Shown piece by piece: positions 1 through 8,982 of a stretch of DNA of 64,000 nucleotides. A program made the translations under genes and the position numbers. The notes under the pieces were generated by a model that was not told the DNA's origin, did not search any database, and saw only the letters and a program-made list of their open reading frames with translations. Within the stretch, counting starts at the first letter, position 1; every line of letters starts with the position of its first letter. Origin of the DNA: Mesorhizobium kowhaii (GTDB lineage: Bacteria; Pseudomonadota; Alphaproteobacteria; Rhizobiales; Rhizobiaceae); contig NZ_MZXV01000062.1 in NCBI RefSeq assembly GCF_003253745.1, positions 124,001-188,000 of the forward strand. The letters are read 5' to 3'.

Positions 1-943
1 TCTGCATGCCATTGGCCTGCTTCAGCGCAACAGTGCCGACGCCTGTCTTCCTGGCAATCGAAGAAAGCGTGTCGCCTGACTGGACCGTATAGGTGCCGGC
101 AGCGCCGGTCGCCTTGGCCGCGGCCACCTGAGGTTTGGTCTTGGGCTCCTTGGGCTGGCTTGCGGCGGCCGAAGCATCAACCTGAGCAGCGGACTTGCCC
201 TCTTTGAGCTTCGGCTGCTGCGGCAGCACGGCGACCTTGTCCGGCGCAGTGGCCGGCAGGTCGTGCTTGCCGTCTTTCGCCGGCTTGGCATCGGCGACTT
301 TCGGCTCGGCCTTGCTCGAATAGGCATAGGCCGGGATGACCAGCTTCTGGCCCGTCTTCAGCCCCTTGGTCGCGCTCAGCCCATTGACCTTCATGATCAC
401 GTCGGCCGGCACCTTGTAGTGCTGCGCCAGTCCGGAAATCGTTTCGCCATCCCTGACGACGATCTCGGTTGCATGCGGAGTGCCCGCCGCGGCCACGCGC
501 GGTGCGTCGGGCTGCGCGACCTTGAACGGCGATGCCGCCGGAGCGACGGTGCCGGTCGTGGTCCTGTCGACATGCGGCGCCGGGGCCAATGCGGTGCGTA
601 CCGGTTTTGAAGCAGGCGCCAGTGCGGGAGCCGGCTGTGCCTGGGCAACGGGCGGAGGCAGCGGCCTCGTCGAGACCGGCTCGAGACTGGAGCGGCTGAC
701 CGACTGCGTATGGCTGCCGTCGACCGGAGCGGCCGCGACATCGCCCGGATAGGGCTGCACGGCGTCCTGCTCTTGCTTGTTGATGATGGCGCGCTGATTG
801 TTGGTCGACGAGGTAAAGACGTCATCGACACTGTTGAAGCGTGAAGCCTGGGAGCTGCACCCCGCCGCAGCACCTGCGACCATGAGGACGGCGCAACCAC
901 GCATCAGATTGCGGCCGTTTGTCTTCAAAACACTGAGTTGCAT
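1..943 (-). CDS. NlpD-like LysM lipoprotein (M23 endopeptidase family), 3' end outside window
   Basis: Reading on the minus strand from the ATG at 943 gives an uninterrupted frame that runs off the left edge. The N-terminus is a lipoprotein signal with a lipobox ending AAAGC at about residues 23-27. A Pro/Ala-rich linker follows, then a first LysM domain (HATEIVVRDGETISGLAQHY, about residues 159-178 onward) and a second LysM beginning GTYTVQSGDTLSSIARKTGV near the window edge. LysM domains bind peptidoglycan, and NlpD/EnvC-type proteins with this layout usually end in an M23 (LytM) domain that acts on the cell wall or activates amidases. That catalytic part would lie beyond base 1 and is not seen. 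It lies downstream of pcm and surE, the usual order in Rhizobiales. Family is clear; exact subfamily is inferred. Confidence 0.85.
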   Translation of the reverse strand, partial: MQLSVLKTNGRNLMRGCAVLMVAGAAAGCSSQASRFNSVDDVFTSSTNNQRAIINKQEQDAVQPYPGDVAAAPVDGSHTQSVSRSSLEPVSTRPLPPPVAQAQPAPALAPASKPVRTALAPAPHVDRTTTGTVAPAASPFKVAQPDAPRVAAAGTPHATEIVVRDGETISGLAQHYKVPADVIMKVNGLSATKGLKTGQKLVIPAYAYSSKAEPKVADAKPAKDGKHDLPATAPDKVAVLPQQPKLKEGKSAAQVDASAAASQPKEPKTKPQVAAAKATGAAGTYTVQSGDTLSSIARKTGVGTVALKQANGMQ

Positions 944-1060
944 CGCACTGACCCGCACATACCCGGTACAAACTAGGTATGATTAAAGCGCGTTAATGTT
1001 ACTCGTCGGTTAACCTCATGGAATCCGATGCAATTTTTCTTAAAATATTAGAGGACGAAC

Positions 1061-1720
1061 TTAAATGACGGCGGCGACGCTGCGCAGGATCGGCTGCAGG
1101 CGCACAAGGCCGATGTCCTCACGCTCGAACCGGCTGCCGACCTTGGTCAGCTTGGCCAGCACCTGCTCGCCCTCTTCGGGTCCGATCGGAGCGATGACGA
1201 TGCCGCCGCTCGACAACTGGTCGAGCAGGAAGCGCGGCAGGCTGTCGAAGGCAGCCCAGGCGACGATGCGATCGAACGGCGCTTCGTTCGGCAGACCGCC
1301 GGACCCATCCGCATGGCGCACGATGACATTGCCGATGCCGAGCGCCTCGAAGCGCTGCCTGGCCTGCTCGACAAGCGTCTTGTAGCGGTCGGCGGTGACC
1401 ACCCGCGCCGCCAGCCGCGACATCACCGCCGCCGTGTAGCCCGAGCCGGTGCCGATCTCGAGCACGCGGTTGCCCTGCTCGATGGCGAGGGCTGCGATCA
1501 CCGCAGCTTGCAGATCAGCACCTTCGATCGCCTCGCCGCATTCGATCGGCAGCATGTGGTCCGACCAGGCGATCGAATGGAACTGGGCGCCAAGGAAACC
1601 GCGCCGCGGTGTCGCCTCAAAAGCTGCGATCAGCGCCTTCGGCACCGTCCCCCTGCCGCGCAAACGCAGCAGAAAGGCGGCGAAACCTTCGCGGTCATCG
1701 ATTGGGAGGCCCTGGTTCAT
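1061..1720 (-). CDS. pcm: Protein-L-isoaspartate O-methyltransferase
   Basis: This 219-residue protein has the SAM-binding motif VLEIGTGSGYTAAVMSRL and the upstream signature GEAIEGADLQAAVIAALAIE of the Pcm family. It methylates isoaspartyl residues in aged proteins so they can revert to aspartate, using S-adenosylmethionine in the cytoplasm. Its ATG at 1720 overlaps the end of surE by four bases, so the two are probably translationally coupled. The length is normal for the family. The substrate-binding threonine/serine motif near residue 60 reads as a Ser-Asp-His run (IAWSDHMLPI), a common alphaproteobacterial variant. Confidence 0.92.
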   Translation of the reverse strand: MNQGLPIDDREGFAAFLLRLRGRGTVPKALIAAFEATPRRGFLGAQFHSIAWSDHMLPIECGEAIEGADLQAAVIAALAIEQGNRVLEIGTGSGYTAAVMSRLAARVVTADRYKTLVEQARQRFEALGIGNVIVRHADGSGGLPNEAPFDRIVAWAAFDSLPRFLLDQLSSGGIVIAPIGPEEGEQVLAKLTKVGSRFEREDIGLVRLQPILRSVAAVI

Positions 1721-2475
1721 GCAAGCGCCTTGCTCAGTTGGTCACGGATTTCATGCGCGGTGAGGTCGAGCTGCAACGGCGTCACCGACACCAGCCTGTT
1801 GCGCAAGGCATGGAGGTCGGTGCCTTGCTTGCCTTCGACCGGCTCGCGGCCGAAGCGCAGCCAGTAGTAAGGCAGGCCGCGCCCGTCGCGGCGCTCGTCG
1901 ACCCACAGACTGTGCACGAGCTTGCCTTGCGAGGTCACCACTGTGCCGGCGACTTCTTCGGGAAGGCAGTTCGGAAAATTGACGTTGAGCAGCACGCCGT
2001 CCGGCAGCGGCGTGGCGACAAGCTTCTTCAGCAATGCCGGCGCCAGCACCTCGGTCGTCTCGTAAGGGACGACACGATCCTCGCCGACATAGCTGTAGCC
2101 CTGGCTGAGCGCGATCGAGCGGATGCCGAGCAGCGCGCCTTCCATGGCTCCGGCGACGGTGCCGGAATAGGTGACGTCGTCGGCAATGTTGGCGCCGGAA
2201 TTGATGCCTGACAGGATCAGGTCGGGGGCGCCCGGCAGGATCTTCTTGACGCCCATGATGACGCAATCGGTCGGCGTGCCGCGCACGGCAAAATGCTTCT
2301 CGCCGATCTTGCGCAACCGTAGCGGCTCGGAGATCGACAGCGAATGCGCATAACCGGACTGGTCCTGCTCCGGCGCCACCACCCAGACATCGTCGGACAG
2401 CGTGCGCGCGACGCGTTCGAGCGACGCCAGGCCCTCGGCATGAATGCCGTCGTCATTGGTCAGGAGGATACGCAT
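1717..2475 (-). CDS. surE: 5'/3'-nucleotidase SurE
   Basis: The 252-residue product begins MRILLTNDDGIHAEGL, which holds the metal-binding Asp-Asp pair of SurE. It also has the second metal motif SGINSGANIADDVTYSGTV. SurE is a divalent-metal-dependent phosphatase acting on nucleoside monophosphates, often linked to stationary-phase survival. The start ATG overlaps the serS stop by one base (TAATG), and the gene end overlaps the pcm start by four bases. The order serS-surE-pcm-nlpD is typical of Rhizobiales and supports one operon. Confidence 0.95.
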   Translation of the reverse strand: MRILLTNDDGIHAEGLASLERVARTLSDDVWVVAPEQDQSGYAHSLSISEPLRLRKIGEKHFAVRGTPTDCVIMGVKKILPGAPDLILSGINSGANIADDVTYSGTVAGAMEGALLGIRSIALSQGYSYVGEDRVVPYETTEVLAPALLKKLVATPLPDGVLLNVNFPNCLPEEVAGTVVTSQGKLVHSLWVDERRDGRGLPYYWLRFGREPVEGKQGTDLHALRNRLVSVTPLQLDLTAHEIRDQLSKALA

Positions 2476-3779
2476 TATTTCGATTCGATCTTTTCCCGGC
2501 CGCCCATGTAAGGCCGCAGCACTTCAGGAATGGTTACGCTGCCATCCTCATTCTGGTAGTTTTCGATGACGGCTATGAGCGCGCGGCCAACCGCAGTGCC
2601 CGAACCGTTCAACGTATGGACAAAACGGTTGCCCTTGCCGTCCTTGTCCTTGTAGCGGGCGTCCATGCGGCGCGCCTGGAAATCGCCGCACACCGAACAG
2701 GACGAGATCTCGCGATAGGCGTTCTGGCCGGGCAGCCAGACCTCGATGTCATAGGTCTTGCGCGCGCCAAAGCCCATGTCGCCGGTGCACAGCGTCATGG
2801 TGCGGAACGGCAGCTCAAGCCGCTTCAGCACTTCCTCGGCGCATTGCGTCATCCGCTCGTGCTCGGCGAGCGACGATTCCTGGTCGGTGATCGAGACCAG
2901 CTCTACCTTGTAGAACTGATGCTGGCGCAGCATGCCGCGCGTGTCGCGCCCCGCCGAGCCGGCCTCCGAGCGGAAGCACGGCGTCAGCGCGGTATAGCGC
3001 AGCGGCAGCTTTTCATGCGTGGTGATTTCTTCACGCACCAGGTTGGTGAGCGGGACTTCGGCGGTGGGGATCAGGCCAAGCCTGCCCTCCCCGTGCGGCG
3101 TGAAAAACAGATCTTCCTCGAACTTCGGCAACTGGTTGGTGCCGAAAAGAACGTCGTCCTTGACCATCAGCGGCGGGATGACTTCCTCATAGCCATGCTC
3201 GGTCGTGTGCAGGTCGAGCATGAACTGGCCGAGCGCGCGTTCCATCCGTGCCAGACCGCTCTTCAGCACGGTGAAGCGCGAGCCTGACAGCTTCGCCGCG
3301 CGCTCGAAATCCATCATGCCGAGCGCTTCGCCGATCTCGAAATGCTCCTTCACCCAGTTCGGACGCGTCGGCAGCTTGCCGACGATGTGCTTGACGACAT
3401 TGTCGTGCTCGTCCTTGCCGACCGGCACATCATCGAACGGCACGTTGGGCAGCACCGACAGCTCGTCGTTCAACGCCTTGTCGAGCTCGCGTTCGCGGGC
3501 CTCACCATTCTGGATGAAGGTTTTTATCTCGCCGACTTCGGCTTTCAGTCTTTCGGCAAGCGCTGCGTCGCCCGAGCGCATGGCATTGCCGATCTCCTTC
3601 GAGGCGGCGTTGCGGCGCTCCTGCTTGGTCTGCAGCTCGGTGACGTGTTCGCGCCGTGCCTCGTCCGAGGTGATCAGCCCATCAACCGTGGACTGCGCAT
3701 CGTCGGCCGACCACGAGCGCTTGACCAGCGCCTCGACAAGGGCCTTCGGGTTGTCGCGAATCCACTTGATGTCAAGCAT
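2475..3779 (-). CDS. serS: Serine--tRNA ligase
   Basis: Class II seryl-tRNA synthetase of 434 residues, charging tRNA-Ser in the cytoplasm. The N-terminal coiled-coil arm that grips the tRNA variable arm covers about residues 1-110. Motif 2 (RGMLRQHQFYKVELVS) and motif 3 (NGSGTAVGRALIAVIENYQN) are intact, and the C-terminus ends with IPEVLRPYMGG as expected. The open frame extends upstream to 3821, but I take MLDIKWIRDN at 3779 as the start. It matches the family N-terminus and has AGGAG about eight bases upstream. It is the first gene of the serS-surE-pcm-nlpD run. Confidence 0.96.
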   Translation of the reverse strand: MLDIKWIRDNPKALVEALVKRSWSADDAQSTVDGLITSDEARREHVTELQTKQERRNAASKEIGNAMRSGDAALAERLKAEVGEIKTFIQNGEARERELDKALNDELSVLPNVPFDDVPVGKDEHDNVVKHIVGKLPTRPNWVKEHFEIGEALGMMDFERAAKLSGSRFTVLKSGLARMERALGQFMLDLHTTEHGYEEVIPPLMVKDDVLFGTNQLPKFEEDLFFTPHGEGRLGLIPTAEVPLTNLVREEITTHEKLPLRYTALTPCFRSEAGSAGRDTRGMLRQHQFYKVELVSITDQESSLAEHERMTQCAEEVLKRLELPFRTMTLCTGDMGFGARKTYDIEVWLPGQNAYREISSCSVCGDFQARRMDARYKDKDGKGNRFVHTLNGSGTAVGRALIAVIENYQNEDGSVTIPEVLRPYMGGREKIESK

Positions 3780-3857
3780 GGTCTGGAAGCTCCTGCGGTA
3801 GCATGTCGCCCAAAAGCGCATGGCGGTTTTTGCGCTACGATACGCTCAAGAATAAAG

Positions 3858-3894
3858 CCTGAAACACATCGTCGATTTCTCGACGCGTTTCAGG
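3858..3894. repeat. Imperfect inverted repeat between tatC and serS
   Basis: The outer arms CCTGAAAC and GTTTCAGG pair perfectly and continue as an imperfect stem (CaTCG-CGA against TCGACG). It lies in the 350-base gap between tatC and serS, which has no convincing gene. The left flank (from about 3797) also carries half of the GCATGTCGCCCAAAA palindrome seen in fuller form at 36564 and 55859. Its role is unknown; a transcription stop or a dispersed repeat are both possible. Confidence 0.5.
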
Positions 3895-4003
3895 CCAGAG
3901 GGCGTAAACCGCATCTTTGATCGATGCAAGATCGGGCGTGCTGAAGCCAGGGCTCGAGCTCGCTTTAGCGAGCTTTCGACCGGGGATGGCGAGAGCCTGA
4001 AAT

Positions 4004-4027
4004 AAAAAACCCGCCTCTGCGGCGGGT
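4004..4027 (-). terminator. Rho-independent terminator after tatC
   Basis: On the minus strand this reads as the stem ACCCGCC...GGCGGGT closed over a short GCAGA loop and followed by six T residues. It lies about 100 bases beyond the tatC stop codon, so it probably ends the scpA-scpB-tatA-tatB-tatC transcript before serS. Confidence 0.75.
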
Positions 4028-4129
4028 CGCTGGCGCAAATCAGCACCATACCCACATCCATAGCATAGTTGCCGTCACAAAGCAATGATTCCAGGCCCGC
4101 CGATCCCGGCGGGTCGCCGCGCAATTAGC

Positions 4130-4993
4130 CTACGTGGAAGATGCGTCCGCCGGCTTCTCAGCGACCTCTTCCGCCGCGGCCTGCTTCTCGCGCGCCACCC
4201 GCTGCTTTTCCTGATCGCGTTCGATCAGTCGGGCAGCCCAGATGGAGACCTCGTAGAGCAGGATGGTCGGAATGGCTAAACCGATCTGGCTCATCGGATC
4301 GGGTGGCGTCAGCACCGCCGCGACGACGAAGGCAATGACGATCGCCCATTTGCGTTTTTCAGCCAGCGCCTTGGACGACAGCATGCCGACGCGCGTCATC
4401 AGGCTGGTCACCACCGGCAACTGGAACACCAGGCCGAAGGAGAAGATCAGCGTCATGATCAGGCTGAGATATTCAGACACTTTCGGCAGCAGCGAAATCT
4501 GCACCTGATCGTCTGTGCCGGCCTGCTGCATGGCGAGGAAGAACCACATCACCATCGGCGTGAAGAAGAAATAGACCAGCGATGCGCCCATCAGGAACAG
4601 GACCGGCGATGCGATCAGGAAAGGCAGGAAGGCGTTGCGCTCGTTCTTGTAGAGGCCGGGCGCGATGAACTTGTAGATCTGCGTGGCGATCAGCGGAAAG
4701 GCGATGACCATGCCGCCGAACATGGCCAGCTTGACCTGGGTGAAGAAGAATTCCTGCGGCGCGGTGTAGATCAACTCGACCTTGTGTGGATCAAGGCCGG
4801 CCCATTTCGTCGCCCATTTGAACGGGACCACCAGCAGATTGAACAGCTTCTTGGCGAAGAAGAAGCAGACCAGGAAGGCGACGAAGAAGCCGCCGATCGA
4901 CCAGATCAGCCGCCGGCGCAGCTCGATCAGATGCTCCATCAGCGGCGCCGACGATTTCTCGATCTCATCCTTTTCCTTGTCCGAAACGCTCAC
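4130..4993 (-). CDS. tatC: Twin-arginine translocase subunit TatC
   Basis: The 287-residue integral inner-membrane protein has the conserved N-terminal signature MEHLIELRRRLIWSI and about six hydrophobic segments. TatC is the receptor that binds twin-arginine signal peptides of folded proteins before TatA forms the pore. The start overlaps the tatB stop by four bases. The tail after the last membrane segment is charged and Ala-rich (about 30 residues), longer than in E. coli but usual in rhizobia. Confidence 0.96.
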   Translation of the reverse strand: MSVSDKEKDEIEKSSAPLMEHLIELRRRLIWSIGGFFVAFLVCFFFAKKLFNLLVVPFKWATKWAGLDPHKVELIYTAPQEFFFTQVKLAMFGGMVIAFPLIATQIYKFIAPGLYKNERNAFLPFLIASPVLFLMGASLVYFFFTPMVMWFFLAMQQAGTDDQVQISLLPKVSEYLSLIMTLIFSFGLVFQLPVVTSLMTRVGMLSSKALAEKRKWAIVIAFVVAAVLTPPDPMSQIGLAIPTILLYEVSIWAARLIERDQEKQRVAREKQAAAEEVAEKPADASST

Positions 4994-5787
4994 TTGACGG
5001 CTCCCGCCGTCTTTTTGGCCGCCGGCTTCTTCGCCGGTGCAGGCTTCGGCTCGGCTTTCGCCACGGTCTTGGTCGCGATCGTCTTGGCTGCAGCGGGCTT
5101 CTTGGCTTTGGGTGTTTCAGGCTTTGCCGCCGTCACCGCCTTTGGCGACGCCTTCGACGTTGCGTTGGCGGTCGCCGCTTTCGCCGACGCGGAAGCCTTT
5201 GCGCCATTTGCCGACGCCTTGGCAGGCGCTTTTGCAACTGGTGTCGCCTCTGCCGGCGCAGCCTTGGCCACTTTCTTCGCCGCCGACACCTTCGCCGTCA
5301 CAACCGGTTCTGCCGGCACCGATGCCGTAACCACTGATTCATCGGTCATTGCCGGGAAAATCGGCGCTGCTGGTGCCGCTTCCGGCCCGTTGACGCCAGG
5401 CATGGTCGTAGCGCCGTTCTTCAACGGTTCGGCTGGCTGCAACGTCGAAGCGGCAGGCGTTGCAGGATCATCGGCCGGCTTCGGCTTCATCGCCGCGTCG
5501 ACGCCTGAGCGCACATCGGCTGCCGCCTGCTCGAACGGATTGAGCTGCTTCCTGATCTCGGCCATCGGACTGAGACCCCTGAGCTCGTCGACCGACTTCT
5601 TGACGTCGTCGAGCTCGGCTTCCTTCAGGGCTTCGTTGAACTGCTTCTGGAAATCGGCCGCCATGGCGCGCAGCTTCGCCGTCGTGCGGCCGAAGGTCCG
5701 CAGCATATTGGGCAAATCCTTGGGTCCGACGACCACGATCATGACGATCGCGATGACCAGCATTTCGGTCCAGCCGACTTCAAACAT
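4990..5787 (-). CDS. tatB: Twin-arginine translocase subunit TatB with long Ala/Lys-rich tail
   Basis: The N-terminus MFEVGWTEMLVIAIVMIVVV followed by GPKDLPNMLRTFGR is the TatB transmembrane helix, hinge and amphipathic helix. TatB works with TatC in recognising twin-arginine precursors. After about residue 100 the protein becomes a low-complexity Ala/Pro/Lys-rich tail of roughly 165 residues (KAAPAEATPVAKAPAKAS and similar), far longer than the E. coli protein. The tail is presumably cytoplasmic and disordered. It lies 30 bases after tatA and overlaps tatC. Confidence 0.93.
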   Translation of the reverse strand: MFEVGWTEMLVIAIVMIVVVGPKDLPNMLRTFGRTTAKLRAMAADFQKQFNEALKEAELDDVKKSVDELRGLSPMAEIRKQLNPFEQAAADVRSGVDAAMKPKPADDPATPAASTLQPAEPLKNGATTMPGVNGPEAAPAAPIFPAMTDESVVTASVPAEPVVTAKVSAAKKVAKAAPAEATPVAKAPAKASANGAKASASAKAATANATSKASPKAVTAAKPETPKAKKPAAAKTIATKTVAKAEPKPAPAKKPAAKKTAGAVK

Positions 5788-5817
5788 GGCTATCTGTTCC
5801 GACTAGAACTTTTTGGC

Positions 5818-6039
5818 TCAGCTCTTGCTGGCTTTTTCCTTCGCGGCCGAAACGGTCTCGTCGGCGCGGTGTTCGACGGTGCGCTTGTCTTCGGCAACGT
5901 CGTCGTCCGCCATGCCCTTCTTGAAGCTCTTGATGCCCTTGGCCATGTCACCCATCAGCTCCGGAATCTTGCCGCGGCCGAACACCAGCAGCACGATCAC
6001 GAGCACGATCATCCAGTGCCAAATCGAAAATGAACCCAT
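5818..6039 (-). CDS. tatA: Twin-arginine translocase subunit TatA
   Basis: A 73-residue protein with one N-terminal transmembrane helix (IWHWMIVLVIVLLVF), the hinge GRGKIPELMGDMAKGIKSFK and a short charged tail, the standard TatA layout. TatA oligomerises to form the protein-conducting element of the Tat pathway. It is the first of the adjacent tatA-tatB-tatC genes, downstream of scpB. The start is set by the conserved MGSFSIWHW N-terminus. Confidence 0.96.
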   Translation of the reverse strand: MGSFSIWHWMIVLVIVLLVFGRGKIPELMGDMAKGIKSFKKGMADDDVAEDKRTVEHRADETVSAAKEKASKS

Positions 6040-6208
6040 AGCAAATCTCTCTCGAATGTTTTCCCTGGCGATGATCTATGCGTTTTCGCGTTGGGATTCA
6101 AACACAACTGCGACAGAGTTTATGAAAGGGTGGCGGATGTCACGCATTTTCGGCGTGACGGCCCGCTACGAATCCGCGCATCCTCGACAGATTGGCCGCT
6201 ATTGCCAG

Positions 6209-6973
6209 TCAATCTTCCGTGACGCGCGGCGTCAGCAGGCCGAGTTCCTCGAGATCGATATCGGTCAGCGCATCCTCGTCGTCGGTCAGCGCATCGGGGT
6301 CGGCCGGCGGCTGCGGAATGGAGAAATTCGACGGCATGCGACCCGAAAGCAGCCCTGCCCCCTTCAGTTCCTCCATGCCGGGAAGGTCGCGGATTTCCTC
6401 CAGCGCGAAATGGTCGAGGAAGGTCTCGGTCGTGCCATAGGTAACAGGGCGTCCCGGCGTTTTGCGTCGGCCGCGCATGCGCACCCATTCTGTTTCCAGC
6501 AGCGTGTCGAGCGTGCCTTTCGAGGTTTCGACGCCCCGGATGTCCTCGATCTCGGCGCGCGTCACCGGCTGGTGGTAGGCGATGATCGCCAGCACCTCGA
6601 GCGCCGCGCGCGACAGCTTGCGCTGCTGCACCGTGTCGCGGCTCATCAGGAAAGCCAGGTCGCCGGCGGTGCGGAACGCCCAGGCATCACCGACGCGCAC
6701 CAGATTGACACCGCGCCGCGCATAGATCTGCTGCAGGTCGGCCATCGCCAAGGCGATGTTGATGCCGTCGGGCAGGCGCGCCGCAAGCTGCTTTTCGCTG
6801 ACCGGCTCAGTGCTGGCGAACACAATCGCTTCGGCCATGCGCACGGCTTCCGCCATATGCAGCCGCTCGGCCGGGTTCTGGACCTGCTCGGCCGGTTCCT
6901 GGGAAAACAACTCCCCTTCCGATTCATCATCGACCTTGAACGGGAGAACCGAAGCGTTGGCGCGTTCGCTCAT
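6209..6973 (-). CDS. scpB: Segregation and condensation protein B
   Basis: ScpB pairs with ScpA and SMC to compact and separate chromosomes. This 254-residue product carries the winged-helix core (EAIVFASTEPVSEKQLAARL and ALEVLAIIAYHQPVTRAEIE) followed by RGVETSKGTLDTLLE, all characteristic of ScpB. The frame is open well upstream inside scpA, but the start at 6973 (MSERANASVL) gives the classic four-base ATGA overlap with scpA. About 50 extra acidic residues at the C-terminus are common in alphaproteobacteria. Confidence 0.93.
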   Translation of the reverse strand: MSERANASVLPFKVDDESEGELFSQEPAEQVQNPAERLHMAEAVRMAEAIVFASTEPVSEKQLAARLPDGINIALAMADLQQIYARRGVNLVRVGDAWAFRTAGDLAFLMSRDTVQQRKLSRAALEVLAIIAYHQPVTRAEIEDIRGVETSKGTLDTLLETEWVRMRGRRKTPGRPVTYGTTETFLDHFALEEIRDLPGMEELKGAGLLSGRMPSNFSIPQPPADPDALTDDEDALTDIDLEELGLLTPRVTED

Positions 6974-7812
6974 GATGCCACCTCGACTGCCTTGATTGTC
7001 TGCACGCGGCCGCGCAAATAGATCGGCGCGAACACTTCGTCCTGCCGCATGTCCATGCTGCCTTCGCGCACCAGTTCCAGCGTGGCCGCAAAGGAGCTGG
7101 CGATCGCCGTGCGCCGCTCCTCGGGGCTGGTCATGTACTCGATCAGAAAACTTTCCAGCGTCGCCCAGTCGCGCAGCGACCCAACCAGGCGGGTCAGGAT
7201 ATCGCGCGCGTCCTTGAGCGACCAGACACCGCGCCTGGCGATCGTCACATTGTTGATCGCCTGCTTCTGCCGCTGCTGGGCGTAGGCCGTCAGGAGATCG
7301 TAGAGCGACGCCGAATAGGCATTGCGCTTTTCGACGATGACCATTTCCGGCATGCCGCGCGCAAACACGTCGCGGCCGAGCCGGTTGCGGTTGACCAGAC
7401 GCGCCGAGGCGTCGCGCATCGCCTCCAGCCGCTTCAGCCGGAACTGCAGCACCGCCGCCAGTTCCTCGCCGCTTTCGCCCTCGTCGCCCGGCTGCTTGGG
7501 AATGAGCAGCTTCGACTTGAGGAAGGCCAGCCACGCCGCCATCACCAGATAGTCGGCGGCAAGCTCGAGCCTGAGCGCCCTCGCCGTCTCGACAAAGGTC
7601 AGATATTGCTCGACCAGCGCCAGGATCGAAATCCGCGCCAGATCGACCTTCTGGGTGCGGGCAAGATGCAGGAGAAGATCGAGCGGACCTTCGAAGCCGG
7701 CCACATCGACGACCAGCGACGGGTCGCCGGTGACGCGGGAATCGTCATTCTCGGCCCACAGACGGTCCATCGGTGCGGCCTTCGCGGCCTTGCTTTCCAA
7801 TGTTTCCGCCAC
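6970..7812 (-). CDS. scpA: Segregation and condensation protein A
   Basis: The 280-residue kleisin has the diagnostic FEGPLDLLLHLARTQKVDL near residue 40, then LAADYLVMAAWLAFLKSKLL, and a C-terminal winged helix (SSFAATLELVREGSMDMRQD). It bridges SMC heads together with ScpB. Its stop overlaps the scpB start. It begins 18 bases after nagZ, and this nagZ-scpA-scpB-tatABC order is widely conserved in Rhizobiales. Confidence 0.94.
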   Translation of the reverse strand: MAETLESKAAKAAPMDRLWAENDDSRVTGDPSLVVDVAGFEGPLDLLLHLARTQKVDLARISILALVEQYLTFVETARALRLELAADYLVMAAWLAFLKSKLLIPKQPGDEGESGEELAAVLQFRLKRLEAMRDASARLVNRNRLGRDVFARGMPEMVIVEKRNAYSASLYDLLTAYAQQRQKQAINNVTIARRGVWSLKDARDILTRLVGSLRDWATLESFLIEYMTSPEERRTAIASSFAATLELVREGSMDMRQDEVFAPIYLRGRVQTIKAVEVAS

Positions 7813-7830
7813 TTTCTCTCGCTTCCTTTG

Positions 7831-8850
7831 TCAGGCCACCGCATCGAAATAGGTGGCGAATTCTGCGCGTATCTCGGTTTCTTCAGCCGCGTCGTGTTTC
7901 CTGATATAGGTCAGCGCCCGTTTGGCGCGCTCCAGCGATTTGCCCTCAAGCCCCGTGGTCCGCGATGCGATGCCGGCCATCTCCTCGAAAACGCCGTTGC
8001 AGTGAAGGACCAGATCGCAGCCCGCCGCAAGGATCGAGGCCGCCTTTGTCGGGAAATCCCCAGAAAGTGCCTTCATCGAGGTGTCGTCGCTCATCAGCAA
8101 CCCGTCGAAGCCGATTTCACGACGGATGATCTCGTCGATGACCTTGCCGGAGGTCGTCGCCGGGTTCTTCGGGTCGATGGCGCTGTAGACGACATGCGCC
8201 GTCATCGCCATCGGCAGATGGTTGAGCTCCCGGAACGGGGCGAAATCATGCCGCTGCAGGTCGCTGAGCGATGCGTCCACCGTCGGCAATTCGAAATGCG
8301 TGTCGGCAAAGGCGCGCCCATGACCCGGAATGTGCTTCATGACGGGCAGCACGCCGCCCGACATCAGCCCCTCGGCGGCGGCGCGGCCAAGTTCAATCAC
8401 CGGTCGCGGCTCCTTGCCATAGGCGCGCGCGCCGATGACGTCGCTGGCGCCTTCGATCGGCACGTCGAGCACCGGCAGGCAATCCGCCGTGATGCCGTAG
8501 CGCAGCAGGTCGAAGGCATGCAGCCGCGCCATCAGCCAGGCCGCGCGGGCGCCGGCATCATGATCGTCGCGCCACAGCGCGCCGAGCGCGCCACCGGCCG
8601 GATAGTTCGGCGCCAGTGGCGGCCGCAGCCGTTGCACCCGGCCGCCTTCCTGGTCGATGAACACCAGCGCGTCCGGGCGCCCGATACAGTCGCGCATCTC
8701 GGCGACCAGATCGCGGATCTGCTCGGTCTCGCCAATGTTGCGCGCAAACAGGATGAAGGCCCACGGGCATTCATTGCGATAGAAATTGATTTCTTCGCGA
8801 GTGAGCGATTTCCCGGCACAGCCGAGGATCATGGATTTTGATTCGGTCAT
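7831..8850 (-). CDS. nagZ: Beta-N-acetylhexosaminidase (family GH3)
   Basis: NagZ removes N-acetylglucosamine from anhydro-muropeptides in the cytoplasm during cell-wall recycling, a step that also shapes AmpC beta-lactamase induction. The 339-residue protein shows FIDQEGGRVQRLR (substrate binding), the flexible-loop motif KHIPGHGRAFADTHFELP with the catalytic Asp-His pair, and the nucleophile region GLLMSDDTSMKAL. There is no signal peptide, consistent with a cytoplasmic enzyme. It lies between the SPOR protein gene and scpA. Confidence 0.94.
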   Translation of the reverse strand: MTESKSMILGCAGKSLTREEINFYRNECPWAFILFARNIGETEQIRDLVAEMRDCIGRPDALVFIDQEGGRVQRLRPPLAPNYPAGGALGALWRDDHDAGARAAWLMARLHAFDLLRYGITADCLPVLDVPIEGASDVIGARAYGKEPRPVIELGRAAAEGLMSGGVLPVMKHIPGHGRAFADTHFELPTVDASLSDLQRHDFAPFRELNHLPMAMTAHVVYSAIDPKNPATTSGKVIDEIIRREIGFDGLLMSDDTSMKALSGDFPTKAASILAAGCDLVLHCNGVFEEMAGIASRTTGLEGKSLERAKRALTYIRKHDAAEETEIRAEFATYFDAVA

Positions 8851-8930
8851 GCCGGGAGTTTAGGGCTTCGCGCGATCAAAGGGAATCGTCCCCGGCCGCA
8901 TGCGCTTGAAGACATATCTCTTCCATATGA

Positions 8931-8966
8931 AAAAGGCCGGCGCGGTCTGAGACCGCGCCGGCCTTA
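8931..8966. terminator. Strong bidirectional hairpin after the SPOR-protein gene
   Basis: A 15-base perfect stem (AAGGCCGGCGCGGTC paired across TGA) is flanked by A residues on one side, so on the minus strand it is followed by a T run. It lies 17 bases past the stop of the SPOR protein gene and 80 bases before nagZ, and is well placed to separate the two transcription units. Confidence 0.85.
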
Positions 8967-8982
8967 TTGGTTGGTTCGGCCG